The notes under the pieces: model-generated
Database searches by the model: none
Told to the model about the DNA's origin: nothing
The model's input: only the letters and a program-made list of their open reading frames with translations
Part shown: piece by piece, positions 27,465 through 35,190 of the stretch
Layout: every line of letters starts with the position of its first letter
How positions within the stretch are numbered: position 1 is the first letter of the stretch
Program-made: the position numbers and the translations under genes
Assembly: GCF_002090135.1 (NCBI RefSeq)
Contig: NZ_BBRL01000008.1
Coordinates: forward strand, 124,001 to 188,000
DNA length: 64,000 bases
Source of the DNA: Demequina sp. NBRC 110055
GTDB taxonomy: Bacteria; Actinomycetota; Actinomycetes; Actinomycetales; Demequinaceae
Direction of reading: 5' to 3'

Positions 27465-28850
27465 CTAGGTGGCGGGTTCGAGTTCGTAGTGAGCTTTGCC
27501 GCCGATGCGGGGTGTGCGGTCGGGGTCGATCGAGGCTGGTGGGATGAACCACACTTCGGTGCCGCGGATCTCGATGTCCCAGTCGCCGTGGTGGATGCGA
27601 TGGTGACAGCTGACGCAAAGCAGGACGCCGTTGGACAGGTCGGTCGGTCCGCCGTGTTTCCACCATTTGATGTGGTGGGCTTCGCAGTAGCTGGGTGGGG
27701 CGTGACACCAGGAGCAGCCTCCGTCTCGTTCGACGAGGGCGAGTTTGATCTCGGCACTGAAGAGGCGGTCTTTGCATCCCACGTCGAGGGGCACGGAGTC
27801 GCCGCCCATGATCATGGGTAGGACCTCTATGTCGACGGCCATGCGTCGCAGGGTGCCGACCGAGATCGGTGAGTCGATACCGTCCACGGATGCGCAGCCC
27901 ACGCCGGACTCGACGTCTTCGATGTTGGCGCGCAGCACGATGGTGGTGGTTACACCGGTGGGCACTTCCGTGCAGCCCAAACTGTGCCGTGCGGCAGCCG
28001 AGAGGGCGTCGGCGTGAATCTGTCCGGGGGTGCGGTCGTCCTCGGAGAAGTCCATCCCGACCTTGCCCTTCTTCTGGGCGTTGTCGCGTCGGGTCCGCAT
28101 CACTTTCTTCACCGCACCCTTCAACAACGTGACAATCGGTGCGGCGGTCGACACGTCCAGGCGGGCATGGATACCGACCGACCCGTCGGCCTCGTCCTTG
28201 ATCTGTACGTAGCGGTTCTCGAACGCGACCCGGTCACGCTCTTCCACATCGCGCGGACGGTGCCATGCTTCCTCGGCCAGCAGCATGCGGCGAATGTCAC
28301 GCAAATTCAGGCTTTGCGCCTTGGAGACGATCTTCTGTTCGACGGCGACGATCTTGTCCGGCGCGACCTGCTCGATACGTTCCAGTGCACGGGTGATGAC
28401 GCAGGCGGCCTCCATCGACAGAGCCCCCGAGCTCACGGCCTGCGCAAGGACCGGGAAACGAGGAGCCGCAGGCGCGGGTGTGGCGTCATCCGCGTCGGAG
28501 GTGTCTGAGTCGGGCGCACTCGGCTCGACCTCGCGAGGCCGTGTCGCATCCGCGACCGCCAAAATCCTGTGCGCCTCAGCCTCCGAACCCCCCAGCGCGT
28601 CCGCGAGCATCTGGCCCGGGGACGCGAACCCCCACTTACGGGCCACTCCTTGGAGACCCTCGGCCGGATCCGAGCGCCGCGCCAACTCTCCTGCCACCTC
28701 ACCGAGCGCGACCTCGCTCATGCGACGCACCTGCACCAGCGCGCTTTGAAGTTCGACCAACCGGTTCGCGGACGTCGAACCTAGATCGTCGCCCTCGAAC
28801 GCACGCGCCACCGCCACGGTGCGGTCGAGCTCGGCGGTCGAGAAGTTCAT
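27465..28850 (-). CDS. DUF222 / HNH endonuclease-domain protein
   Basis: A 461-aa protein of the large actinobacterial DUF222-HNH (13E12-like) family. Residues about 1-330 are the helical DUF222 region; the C-terminal HNH site reads CSWCHAPPSYCEAHHIKWW, then LSNGVLLCVSCHHRIHHG, with zinc Cys pairs and catalytic His intact. These proteins occur in many copies in actinobacterial genomes and are suspected mobile or selfish nucleases, function unproven. The ATG at 28850 starts the conserved region; the open frame further upstream runs through GT-rich intergenic DNA and is not credible. Confidence 0.88.
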   Translation of the reverse strand: MNFSTAELDRTVAVARAFEGDDLGSTSANRLVELQSALVQVRRMSEVALGEVAGELARRSDPAEGLQGVARKWGFASPGQMLADALGGSEAEAHRILAVADATRPREVEPSAPDSDTSDADDATPAPAAPRFPVLAQAVSSGALSMEAACVITRALERIEQVAPDKIVAVEQKIVSKAQSLNLRDIRRMLLAEEAWHRPRDVEERDRVAFENRYVQIKDEADGSVGIHARLDVSTAAPIVTLLKGAVKKVMRTRRDNAQKKGKVGMDFSEDDRTPGQIHADALSAAARHSLGCTEVPTGVTTTIVLRANIEDVESGVGCASVDGIDSPISVGTLRRMAVDIEVLPMIMGGDSVPLDVGCKDRLFSAEIKLALVERDGGCSWCHAPPSYCEAHHIKWWKHGGPTDLSNGVLLCVSCHHRIHHGDWDIEIRGTEVWFIPPASIDPDRTPRIGGKAHYELEPAT

Positions 28851-29055
28851 GACACCAGCATCACACCCACCACTGACATTCCTGGTAAACACCCAAAATC
28901 TGTGGACAACCCACCACCCGCAAGGGGCTGGGGACGACACTAACCGCGCCACAAAGACAGCCCGCCACCCCCAAACCCGACACCACCCCCGCGTTTCCCC
29001 GCTCCCTTGCGTACTACCCGGTGAGACCATCACCACGACCACCAAGGGGGACTCG
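28851..29055. other. divergent intergenic region between HNH and sigma-factor genes
   Basis: 205 bases, less GC-rich than its surroundings (AC-rich on the plus strand). Holds CTGGGGACGAC (28928-28938), an 11-mer that also precedes the paralogous sigma gene at 31776-31786. No ORF or hairpin that I can support. Confidence 0.4.
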
Positions 29056-29628
29056 ATGTCGCGGACGCCGGCGCCGTGGGCGCGCACCGTCGAGGCGCTG
29101 ATCCGCGAGCGCGGCCCCGCACTCTTTGGCTACGCCGTCGCCCTCACCGGCGATCGCCACGCGGCCGAGGACCTCCTGCAGGACGCACTCGTCCGCAGCT
29201 TCCGGCGCGGACGCGGCGACGTCTCCCTCAACGAGGCACACGCCTACGTCAAGCGAGCCATGCAGACGGCCGCGATCGACACGAGCCGCCGGAGGAAAAC
29301 CCGCCCCGCGACCTCTACCGCGACGCTCCCCGACTCCGCCAGCCCCGACCACGCCGGCACCATCGCCGACAGGGATGCCCTCGCATCGGCCCTCGCCACC
29401 CTCTCGCCTCGCGAACGCACATGCATCGTCATGCGCTACGTCGATGACCTCAGCGCCGTCGCCATCGCGACGGAGACCGGCCTCACAGCCGGCACCGTCC
29501 GCAAATACCTGTCCGATGCCGTGGCCAAACTCCAGGCGAGGCGCCTCGACCTGGGGCTCGATACGGCCGATGCCGTGGCTGGCGGCGGGCTCCACACTCC
29601 AGTTTCCGTGAAGGGAGGGCGGCGATGA
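29056..29628 (+). CDS. ECF RNA polymerase sigma factor, SigE/SigM-like (copy 1)
   Basis: A 190-aa extracytoplasmic-function sigma factor. Region 2: RGPALFGYAVALTGDRHAAE, DLLQDALVRSF (the -10 recognition helix); region 4: LSPRERTCIVMRYVDDLSAV and GLTAGTVRKYLSDAVAKLQ (the -35 HTH). A flexible linker between. AAGGGGG lies 5 bases upstream of the ATG. Its stop overlaps the start of a membrane-anchored partner (ATGA), the usual sigma/anti-sigma layout. Strongly related to the second sigma factor at 31826. Shares the 11-mer CTGGGGACGAC upstream (28928) with that gene. Confidence 0.9.
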   Translation: MSRTPAPWARTVEALIRERGPALFGYAVALTGDRHAAEDLLQDALVRSFRRGRGDVSLNEAHAYVKRAMQTAAIDTSRRRKTRPATSTATLPDSASPDHAGTIADRDALASALATLSPRERTCIVMRYVDDLSAVAIATETGLTAGTVRKYLSDAVAKLQARRLDLGLDTADAVAGGGLHTPVSVKGGRR

Positions 29629-30482
29629 GCGAGCAGCTGAGCCGAGGCCTGAGCGCCCTGATTGAGGACGAGGGCCACGCCTTCACCACCACCGGGCTGG
29701 GCCACGACCCCGACCAGGCAGTGCGCGCCGTGGGGCGGGCGCGCCACCGCCGCACGGCGAGCATCGGTGTGACATCGCTCGCGGCCGTGGTCGCCATTGC
29801 CGTGGGCGCCACCCTGTGGCCCAACGGCGCCACGACCGAGATCGAGCCAGCAGTCACCGAACTTCTCCAGACCGCGACCACCCGCACCTCGAGCGACCCC
29901 GAGACCCGCGACGACGCGCAGGCGGGCATTCACTGCACGTGGGCCGAGGGCGAAGGCCCGCGAGACGTCGCCGCGACCGTCGACAGCGCCATCATCATGG
30001 ACGAGTGCGCGGCGGTGTGGGTGGGCGAGGCGCCACTCGTCGACGCCTTCACGTCCTGGATGGTAGGTGTCGGCGACTCGACCGCCACACGAACCGCTCA
30101 CTGGACGGTGGTCAACACCTCCGACAAGCCCTTGTCTGTCGACGCAGACGCCGTCGCTCCAGCGTTCGAGATACCAGACCTCGAGATCGACACCATCGGC
30201 GGCAATGACGGCCTCGCGCTCGTCGCGAAGGACCTGTGGGTCTCGGAGACGGAGCGCTTCACGCTGCTCACCTCGGAGACCGGAACAGTGACGCTCGCTC
30301 CAGGCGACACTCTCGAGGGCACCGTAACTCTCGCCGGCGACGAGTACATCTCAGCGTTGAGTAGTGGTGCTGCGCAGAACGACTACTTGCGCATTCCTCT
30401 GGCATCGGCCGAGCACAGCAGCCTCATCCTCGAAGTCCCCGTGGAGACAGTCATGGCGCTTCCCTACATCTCCGCGTCATAG
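29625..30482 (+). CDS. membrane-anchored partner of the sigma factor, probable anti-sigma (copy 1)
   Basis: A 285-aa single-pass protein. Cytoplasmic residues 1-43 (LSRGLSALIEDEGHAF, then RAVGRARHRR), membrane helix about 46-65, then a 220-residue outer domain with a Cys pair (HCTWAEGEGP and MDECAAVW) and a beta-rich second half. No zinc anti-sigma HxxxCxxC motif, so anti-sigma function is inferred from 4-bp overlap with the sigma gene, topology and resemblance of the N-terminal 60 residues to the partner protein at 32383. I do not recognise the outer domain. Confidence 0.65.
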   Translation: MSEQLSRGLSALIEDEGHAFTTTGLGHDPDQAVRAVGRARHRRTASIGVTSLAAVVAIAVGATLWPNGATTEIEPAVTELLQTATTRTSSDPETRDDAQAGIHCTWAEGEGPRDVAATVDSAIIMDECAAVWVGEAPLVDAFTSWMVGVGDSTATRTAHWTVVNTSDKPLSVDADAVAPAFEIPDLEIDTIGGNDGLALVAKDLWVSETERFTLLTSETGTVTLAPGDTLEGTVTLAGDEYISALSSGAAQNDYLRIPLASAEHSSLILEVPVETVMALPYISAS

Positions 30483-30500
30483 CCCCAGCGGCCGCAGGGC

Positions 30501-30872
30501 CTACCGCGGAGCAATCACCAGCCTCACGGCAATGTCCTCAAGCTCCCGAGTCTCGCCGGACGCGACCGCCATCGTCAGGTCGAAGGCCTCGTCGAGCGAC
30601 AAGGCGACGTCGCGACCATTGAGCGCCAGAAACACGGTCAACGAGTGCCACCCCAGCCGCTTATTGCCGTCTGAAAGCGGGTGGTTCGCCACCACCGAGT
30701 GCAACAGTGCCGCAGCCTTGAGCTCAACCGAGGGGTACGCATCCATACCCATCAGCGTCGTCTGGGGCCGCTGCACACATGCGTCGAGCAGACCAAGATC
30801 ACGCACCGGACCGATCCCGAGGTCCCGGCACAGGTCGAGCATCTCCTCGAGCGTGAGGTAGCGGACTCTCAT
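30501..30872 (-). CDS. Doc-type (death on curing) toxin
   Basis: A 123-aa Fic/Doc-fold protein. VRYLTLEEML is the usual start, and HPLSDGNKRLGWHSL contains the HxxxDGNKR active site (the phosphorylating Doc version). Doc phosphorylates EF-Tu and stops translation. Its start overlaps the stop of the upstream antitoxin gene (ATGA). Complete and apparently active. Confidence 0.88.
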   Translation of the reverse strand: MRVRYLTLEEMLDLCRDLGIGPVRDLGLLDACVQRPQTTLMGMDAYPSVELKAAALLHSVVANHPLSDGNKRLGWHSLTVFLALNGRDVALSLDEAFDLTMAVASGETRELEDIAVRLVIAPR

Positions 30873-31087
30873 ACAGAGCCCAGCCGATCGAGTACTGGGC
30901 CCCAGCGCTCCTTCATCTCGGCCGAGAGCGCGCGCACTTCGTCGGCCCGCGCGGTCTCGTCATCGGCCGCAGCTCCTACGCGCGCCTCCTCGACCGCACG
31001 CAGGATCGCCTCGGTCTTCGAGACGCCCCACCGCTTGGCCAGGGCCTCGATGGCCGCGTCTTGCTCGGGAGTGGTGCGCAGTGTCAT
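30869..31087 (-). CDS. ribbon-helix-helix antitoxin
   Basis: A 72-aa protein: TLRTTPEQDAAIEALAKRWG then VSKTEAILRAVEEA is a ribbon-helix-helix DNA-binding fold, followed by an Ala/Asp/Glu-rich tail suited to binding the toxin. The ATG at 31087 is preferred over 31093 because GAAGGG lies six bases upstream of it. It should neutralise Doc and repress the pair. CopG-like rather than Phd-like. Confidence 0.82.
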   Translation of the reverse strand: MTLRTTPEQDAAIEALAKRWGVSKTEAILRAVEEARVGAAADDETARADEVRALSAEMKERWGPVLDRLGSV

Positions 31088-31152
31088 CGCCATCCCTTCA
31101 AGGTATCACCGTGGTATCACCGACCCTTGAGTCCGGCCGATGCTCCACTCCC

Positions 31153-31692
31153 CTACCGCTTGCGCCTGAGCGCCGTTCGCCTCGCCTTCCAGTCGGGCAG
31201 CTGCGCGTCCATCAGCGCGTAGAAGCCGGGGCCATGGTTCTGGTGGAACAGGTGGGCGAGCTCGTGAACCAGGACATACTCGAGCCCGTCCCGCCCCCGA
31301 CGCGCCAGCTCGGCATTGAGGTTGATCTTGTTGAGCGTCGCGTTGCACGACCCCCACCGGCTGGACATCACCTTGATCGAAACCCGCGGGGGGACCTCGA
31401 CGCCCATGCGCTCGCACCACAGCGGCATCAGCTCCTCGAGAGCCACCAAGATCTCGACCCGCGCCTGCTCGAAGTCCTCGCTGCCCCGCTGGATCCCCTG
31501 CGGCAACGCCTTGAGCTCCTCGCGCTTGCGGTCGATCCAGCCGACGTTCTGCGTCACGAACTCGTGGACGTCCGCTTTCGATGCGCGCACGGGTGCCGTC
31601 ACACGCAGCGACCCGTCCGCGCGCACGCGCAGGATCATGCGGCGCTGCTGTCGCCTGCGGGTGACCGTGTAGGCCAGGGTGTCGTCGCTCAT
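31153..31692 (-). CDS. YgjP-like M48-type metallopeptidase (DUF45)
   Basis: A 179-aa protein. RWGSCNATLNKINLNAEL and the zinc motif YVLVHELAHLFHQNHGPGF (HExxH with a third His downstream) define the YgjP/WSS1-like DUF45 family, considered zinc peptidases of unknown target. Arg-rich N-terminal strand-forming segment (RRRQQRRMILRV) is also typical. Copies of the dispersed 9-bp word lie just outside both ends (31135, 31736). Confidence 0.9.
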   Translation of the reverse strand: MSDDTLAYTVTRRRQQRRMILRVRADGSLRVTAPVRASKADVHEFVTQNVGWIDRKREELKALPQGIQRGSEDFEQARVEILVALEELMPLWCERMGVEVPPRVSIKVMSSRWGSCNATLNKINLNAELARRGRDGLEYVLVHELAHLFHQNHGPGFYALMDAQLPDWKARRTALRRKR

Positions 31693-31825
31693 GGTGCGCC
31701 CAGGCTAAGCCGCTTCGCGTACGCAAAGCGCCACCGCATCGGCCATCTGTGAAAAACCTCGCCACCGACCCCAACCTGGGGACGACGCGCTGCGTTCGTG
31801 CCAGCATGACGCCAAGGAGGAACCC

Positions 31826-32386
31826 ATGAGCCGGTGGAAGGACACCCTCGACGCGCTGATGCATGAGCGGGCCGCGGCCCTGTTCGGCTACGCCTACGTC
31901 CTCACGGGCAACGCCGACGACGCCGAGGACCTCCTCCAGGACGCCCTGGTCCGCACCTTTCGTGTGAACCGGCGCTCGGGAACCGTCAACGAGGCACACG
32001 CCTACGTGAAGCGCGCTATTTCCACGGCCTTCATCGACTCCCACCGCCGTCGCGCGGCCCGCCCCCAACGCCACCCGGGCGACGAGGGCGACTTCGCCGG
32101 CGCATCGGCCGCCGAGGGCGACCCCGCGGCCCGCTCCGCCGAGACGCTCGATCTCCACGCCGCGATCCTCACCCTCCCCGCGCGCGAGCGCGCGTGTGTG
32201 GTGCTGCGCTACCTCGACGACCTGCCCGTGGCCTCCGTCGCAGCCGAACTCGGGCTCGCGACCGGAACCGTCAAGCGCTACCTCTCCGACGGCGTCGCGC
32301 GCCTGAAGCCCCTGGTATCCGACACAGATTTCCCCACCGACGACCCCGAATCCGTCCCCGTCCACCACGCAGGAGGCACCCGATGA
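31826..32386 (+). CDS. ECF RNA polymerase sigma factor, SigE/SigM-like (copy 2)
   Basis: A 186-aa paralogue of the sigma factor at 29056: ERAAALFGYAYVLTGNADDA, EDLLQDALVRTF in region 2, LPARERACVVLRYLDDLPVA and GLATGTVKRYLSDGVARL in region 4. AAGGAGG precedes the ATG by six bases. The same 11-mer CTGGGGACGAC lies upstream (31776-31786). Overlaps the start of its membrane partner (ATGA). The linker between regions 2 and 4 contains the dispersed 9-bp word (32102). Confidence 0.92.
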   Translation: MSRWKDTLDALMHERAAALFGYAYVLTGNADDAEDLLQDALVRTFRVNRRSGTVNEAHAYVKRAISTAFIDSHRRRAARPQRHPGDEGDFAGASAAEGDPAARSAETLDLHAAILTLPARERACVVLRYLDDLPVASVAAELGLATGTVKRYLSDGVARLKPLVSDTDFPTDDPESVPVHHAGGTR

Positions 32387-33381
32387 GCACTGCACAGGAA
32401 CGACTGTCCGCCATCGCCCGCGACGGCGCGGCCCGCTTCTCCTCCACCGACCTCGCGCACGGCCACGGCGCCGTCACACGCCGGGTGCGCCGTGACCGCT
32501 CCGTGCGCGCGGGCGTCACGACCCTCGCGGGGGTCGGGGTGGTGGGCGCCGGCACCTTCGGCATCCTTCAACTCCGGGCGGCCGATGCGACGGTGCTGCC
32601 CGCTTCCCCGTCGCCTTCCGTATCGGAGTCGGTGGCGCCGACTGCCGGACCGTCCACGAAGCCGACTGAGACAGCGGTGCCGGACGCGGTCGAGCAGATC
32701 ACGATCGAGATCCCCAACGGCGCACGTATCGAGAACGTCGTGGCGTCACTCGCCGAGGCGACAGGCTCCACGGAGGCACAGGCCCGCGACGCGCTGGTCG
32801 CAGCCCTGCCCCCGGAGGCCGACGGTGAGCCCGAGGGCTGGGTCGTCGGCAACGTGACGTACGTGGGCGGCAACGAGAACAGCCTCGACCCGACCGCAGA
32901 TGCAATGGCCAACTCCGCGGCAACGCTGCTGGAAAACGCCGGGGTTCCGCGGAACCAGTGGAAGTCCTGTGTCACCATCGCGACCATCGTGGGTGCCGAG
33001 GCGAACCCCGGCGACGTGGAGGCCATGCGCGGAATTGCCGCGGTGATCCGCAACCGCCTCGAGGCCGACATGATGCTGGAGATCGACGCGCCGCTCGACT
33101 ACTTTGTGCGCTCCGACGAAAGAACTGTCTCGGACGACGGGTACGTGGTCGACTCGGAGTACAACACCTTCATGTATGCGGGGCTGCCGCCCACGCCCAT
33201 CTGGTCGACCGGCCCCGAGGCCTTCGAGGCAGCCGCCAACCCGGCCAACGAGAGCTGGCTCTTCTTCGAGACCGACCCCACCACCGGCGACGTGATGTTT
33301 GCCAGCACATTCCACGAGCACCAGCTCAACCTGGTCGAGTTGGGACTGCTCGACGAGCGCGACGTCCTGCCCGAGGAGTAG
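32383..33381 (+). CDS. sigma-partner membrane protein with an MltG/YceG-like outer domain
   Basis: A 332-aa single-pass protein. Residues 1-40 are cytoplasmic and resemble the partner of the other sigma factor; membrane helix about 44-65; a Ser/Pro/Thr linker (70-100); then an MltG (YceG) like domain from about 105. Matches to MltG include EGWVVGNVTYV (for EGWFWPDT), CVTIATIVGAEAN, GIAAVIRNRLEADMMLEIDA, EYNTFMYAGLPPTPI and AAANPANESWLFF. At the position of the MltG catalytic Glu there is Gly204; Glu206, the next conserved Glu, remains. So it is either a degenerate, glycan-sensing domain or an altered lytic transglycosylase. Anti-sigma role inferred from the overlap with the sigma gene. Confidence 0.75.
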   Translation: MSTAQERLSAIARDGAARFSSTDLAHGHGAVTRRVRRDRSVRAGVTTLAGVGVVGAGTFGILQLRAADATVLPASPSPSVSESVAPTAGPSTKPTETAVPDAVEQITIEIPNGARIENVVASLAEATGSTEAQARDALVAALPPEADGEPEGWVVGNVTYVGGNENSLDPTADAMANSAATLLENAGVPRNQWKSCVTIATIVGAEANPGDVEAMRGIAAVIRNRLEADMMLEIDAPLDYFVRSDERTVSDDGYVVDSEYNTFMYAGLPPTPIWSTGPEAFEAAANPANESWLFFETDPTTGDVMFASTFHEHQLNLVELGLLDERDVLPEE

Positions 33382-33398
33382 CGCCTCAAGGACCCCCT

Positions 33399-33548
33399 CC
33401 CCCGAAATGGGTAGATGTCGCCCACATTTCGGCCCCTCGCGTCAGCAATGGGGAGATGGCGGTCAGAGCGCCCCGACGCCACGAACCGCAATCTCCCCCT
33501 TGCTCGCGCGCGCACCGAAAAAGTGGGCGAGGTCTACCCAATTCGGGG
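33399..33548. repeat. 150-bp nested palindromic element
   Basis: Outer arms of about 34 bp (33399-33432 and 33514-33548; shared core TGGGTAGA..TCGCCCAC..TTTCGG) enclose inner arms of 20 bp (33444-33463 and 33485-33504, AGCAA.GGGGAGAT.GCGGT, 18 of 20 paired). The outer and inner units also resemble each other as direct repeats (AATGGG.AGATG.CG). It sits between the convergent sigma-partner gene and ilvE copy 1 and fills most of that 216-base gap. Two G8 tracts follow at 33545-33561. Could be a bidirectional terminator or a small mobile palindrome. Confidence 0.75.
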
Positions 33549-33597
33549 GGGGAGGGGGGGGAGGCAGGATGGGGAGGAGGGCGAGAAGGCCGGCGCC

Positions 33598-34686
33598 CTA
33601 CAGGACCCGCCGCATCCAGCCCAGCGCGTCATCGGCACGGCCGTACTGAATGTCGGTGAGGGTTTCGCGCAGCCACGAGGTCACCGCACCGGCCCCGCCG
33701 TCACCCACGAGCACGTCAAAGTCCGGCGATACCAGCCGCGCGATGGGCGTGACCACGGCGGCGGTGCCGCACGCGAAGGCCTCGACCACCGAGCCGTCTT
33801 CGATCCCGGCCCTCAGCTCATCCAAAGCGATGTCGCGCTCGACCACCTCGCGGCCCGCCGCGCGCAACAGCTCGATCACCGAGGCACGCGTCACGCCCTC
33901 CAAGATCGTGCCCGTGATCCGAGGCGTCCACACTGACCCGTCGCGGCGCACCGCGAACACGTTCATGCCGCCCAGTTCCTCGATGTACCGGTCGTCACGG
34001 GCATCGAGGAAGAGCACCTGGTCGCAGCCGTGGTCCTGCGCCTGCTGCTGCGGCTGCATGGACGCGGCGTAGTTACCCGCGGTCTTGGCCTGGCCCGTGC
34101 CACCGGCCCCTGCACGGTGGAAGCCCTGTGCCACCCAGATGGAGACGGGCTTCACGCCACCAGAGAAGTAGGAGCCCACGGGGCACGCGAGCAGCATGTA
34201 CTCCACCCGGCGCGACGGGCGCACCGCAAGCGACGGTTCGGTGCCGATGAGCAGCGGGCGCAGGTACAGGCTCGCCTCGCCCTCGTCCGGCACCCACTCC
34301 TGGTCCACGCGCACGAGCGCCTCGATCGACGCGAGGAAGTCGTCCTCCGGCACGGGCGGCAGCGATAGTCGCACCGCGGACGCGGCCATGCGCGCCGCGT
34401 TCGCCTCGGGGCGGAACAAACGGATGGAGCCGTCGGCCCAGCGATACGCCTTGAGCCCCTCGAAGACCTGCTGGCCGTAGTGCAGCACGGTGGCGCCGGG
34501 ATGCAACGAGAGGTCCGCGAAGGGTTCGATGCGGCGGTGGCCCCAGCCGGCATCGGGCGTCCAGGTGGCGCGAGCCACGTGGTCGGTGAACACCTCGCCG
34601 AACACGGGCGCGGCCATCAATCCCGCGCGCTCCTCGGCCGTCGCGGCCTGGGGGTGGGGCGTGACGGCGTAGTCCTCAGCGCTCAC
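33598..34686 (-). CDS. ilvE: branched-chain amino acid aminotransferase (copy 1)
   Basis: A 362-aa class IV PLP aminotransferase for Leu, Ile and Val. VLHYGQQVFEGLKAYRWADG, then AGNYAASMQPQQQAQDHGCD (catalytic Lys replaced by the usual upstream position in TAGNYAAS context), LEELGGMNVF-type stretch and CGTAAVVTPI are the family signatures. The GTG at 34686 is chosen because AAAGGAG lies five bases upstream; an ATG at 34704 overlaps that site. A second copy lies at 60081-61187, near ilvC. This copy stands alone, divergent from ridA. Confidence 0.92.
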   Translation of the reverse strand: MSAEDYAVTPHPQAATAEERAGLMAAPVFGEVFTDHVARATWTPDAGWGHRRIEPFADLSLHPGATVLHYGQQVFEGLKAYRWADGSIRLFRPEANAARMAASAVRLSLPPVPEDDFLASIEALVRVDQEWVPDEGEASLYLRPLLIGTEPSLAVRPSRRVEYMLLACPVGSYFSGGVKPVSIWVAQGFHRAGAGGTGQAKTAGNYAASMQPQQQAQDHGCDQVLFLDARDDRYIEELGGMNVFAVRRDGSVWTPRITGTILEGVTRASVIELLRAAGREVVERDIALDELRAGIEDGSVVEAFACGTAAVVTPIARLVSPDFDVLVGDGGAGAVTSWLRETLTDIQYGRADDALGWMRRVL

Positions 34687-34798
34687 CGTGCTCCTTTCGT
34701 CCATTCCGTCACAGTAACGACGGTCTACGCCCTCAACGCCGACGCCTCGCCGCGCGCTCCCGACCCCGCGGGATTACCGTCGGAAGAAGGAGGCCACC

Positions 34799-35182
34799 AT
34801 GTCCGTCACCCACCTCAACCCCGATTCCATGCACCGCTCCCCCGCCTTTTCCCAGGGCGTCGTCGCCACGGGCACACGAACGGTCTACGTGGGAGGCCAG
34901 AACGGGGCCGATGCGCACGGTCAGATCGAAGGCGACCTCGTCGCCCAGACCGCGCAGGCCTTGCGAAACGTCATCACGGTGCTCGCGGAGGCCGGTGCAA
35001 CCCAAGACGACGTGGTCCGCATGACCATCTACCTCCAGGCGGACCAGGACGTGCAGGAGGGCTTCGCCGCCTCGCAGGAGGTGTGGGGCATGCACGCCGT
35101 CCCGATCGTCGTGGTGCTCGTCCCCGCCTTTGGGCGCCCGGATGCGCTGGTCGAGATCGACGCGATCGCGGTCCTCGACTAG
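34799..35182 (+). CDS. RidA-family enamine/imine deaminase
   Basis: A 127-aa member of the YjgF/YER057c/UK114 family, which hydrolyses reactive enamines and imines released by PLP enzymes such as threonine dehydratase and so protects IlvE. YVGGQNGADAHGQIEGDLVA and RMTIYLQADQDVQEGF fit the fold; the usual C-terminal catalytic Arg-Ala pattern is replaced by FGRPDALVEIDAIAV, typical of a Rid subgroup. GGAGG precedes the ATG. Divergent from ilvE copy 1, a sensible functional neighbour. Confidence 0.87.
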   Translation: MSVTHLNPDSMHRSPAFSQGVVATGTRTVYVGGQNGADAHGQIEGDLVAQTAQALRNVITVLAEAGATQDDVVRMTIYLQADQDVQEGFAASQEVWGMHAVPIVVVLVPAFGRPDALVEIDAIAVLD

Positions 35183-35190
35183 GGCCGATG

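Noticed and set aside
20955-27547. Very long open frames on the strand opposite the helicase and cimA (up to about 900 codons)
   Set aside because: They mirror the real genes and arise from GC-rich third codon positions; translations are low-complexity Arg/Gly/Val/His-rich with no domain features.
27465-28850. DUF222-HNH gene as a homing intron or insertion sequence
   Set aside because: No terminal inverted repeats, target duplication or interrupted host gene is visible; kept as an ordinary gene.
33545-33561. G8 tracts as a phase-variation switch
   Set aside because: They lie between convergent genes, in neither an ORF nor a recognisable promoter.
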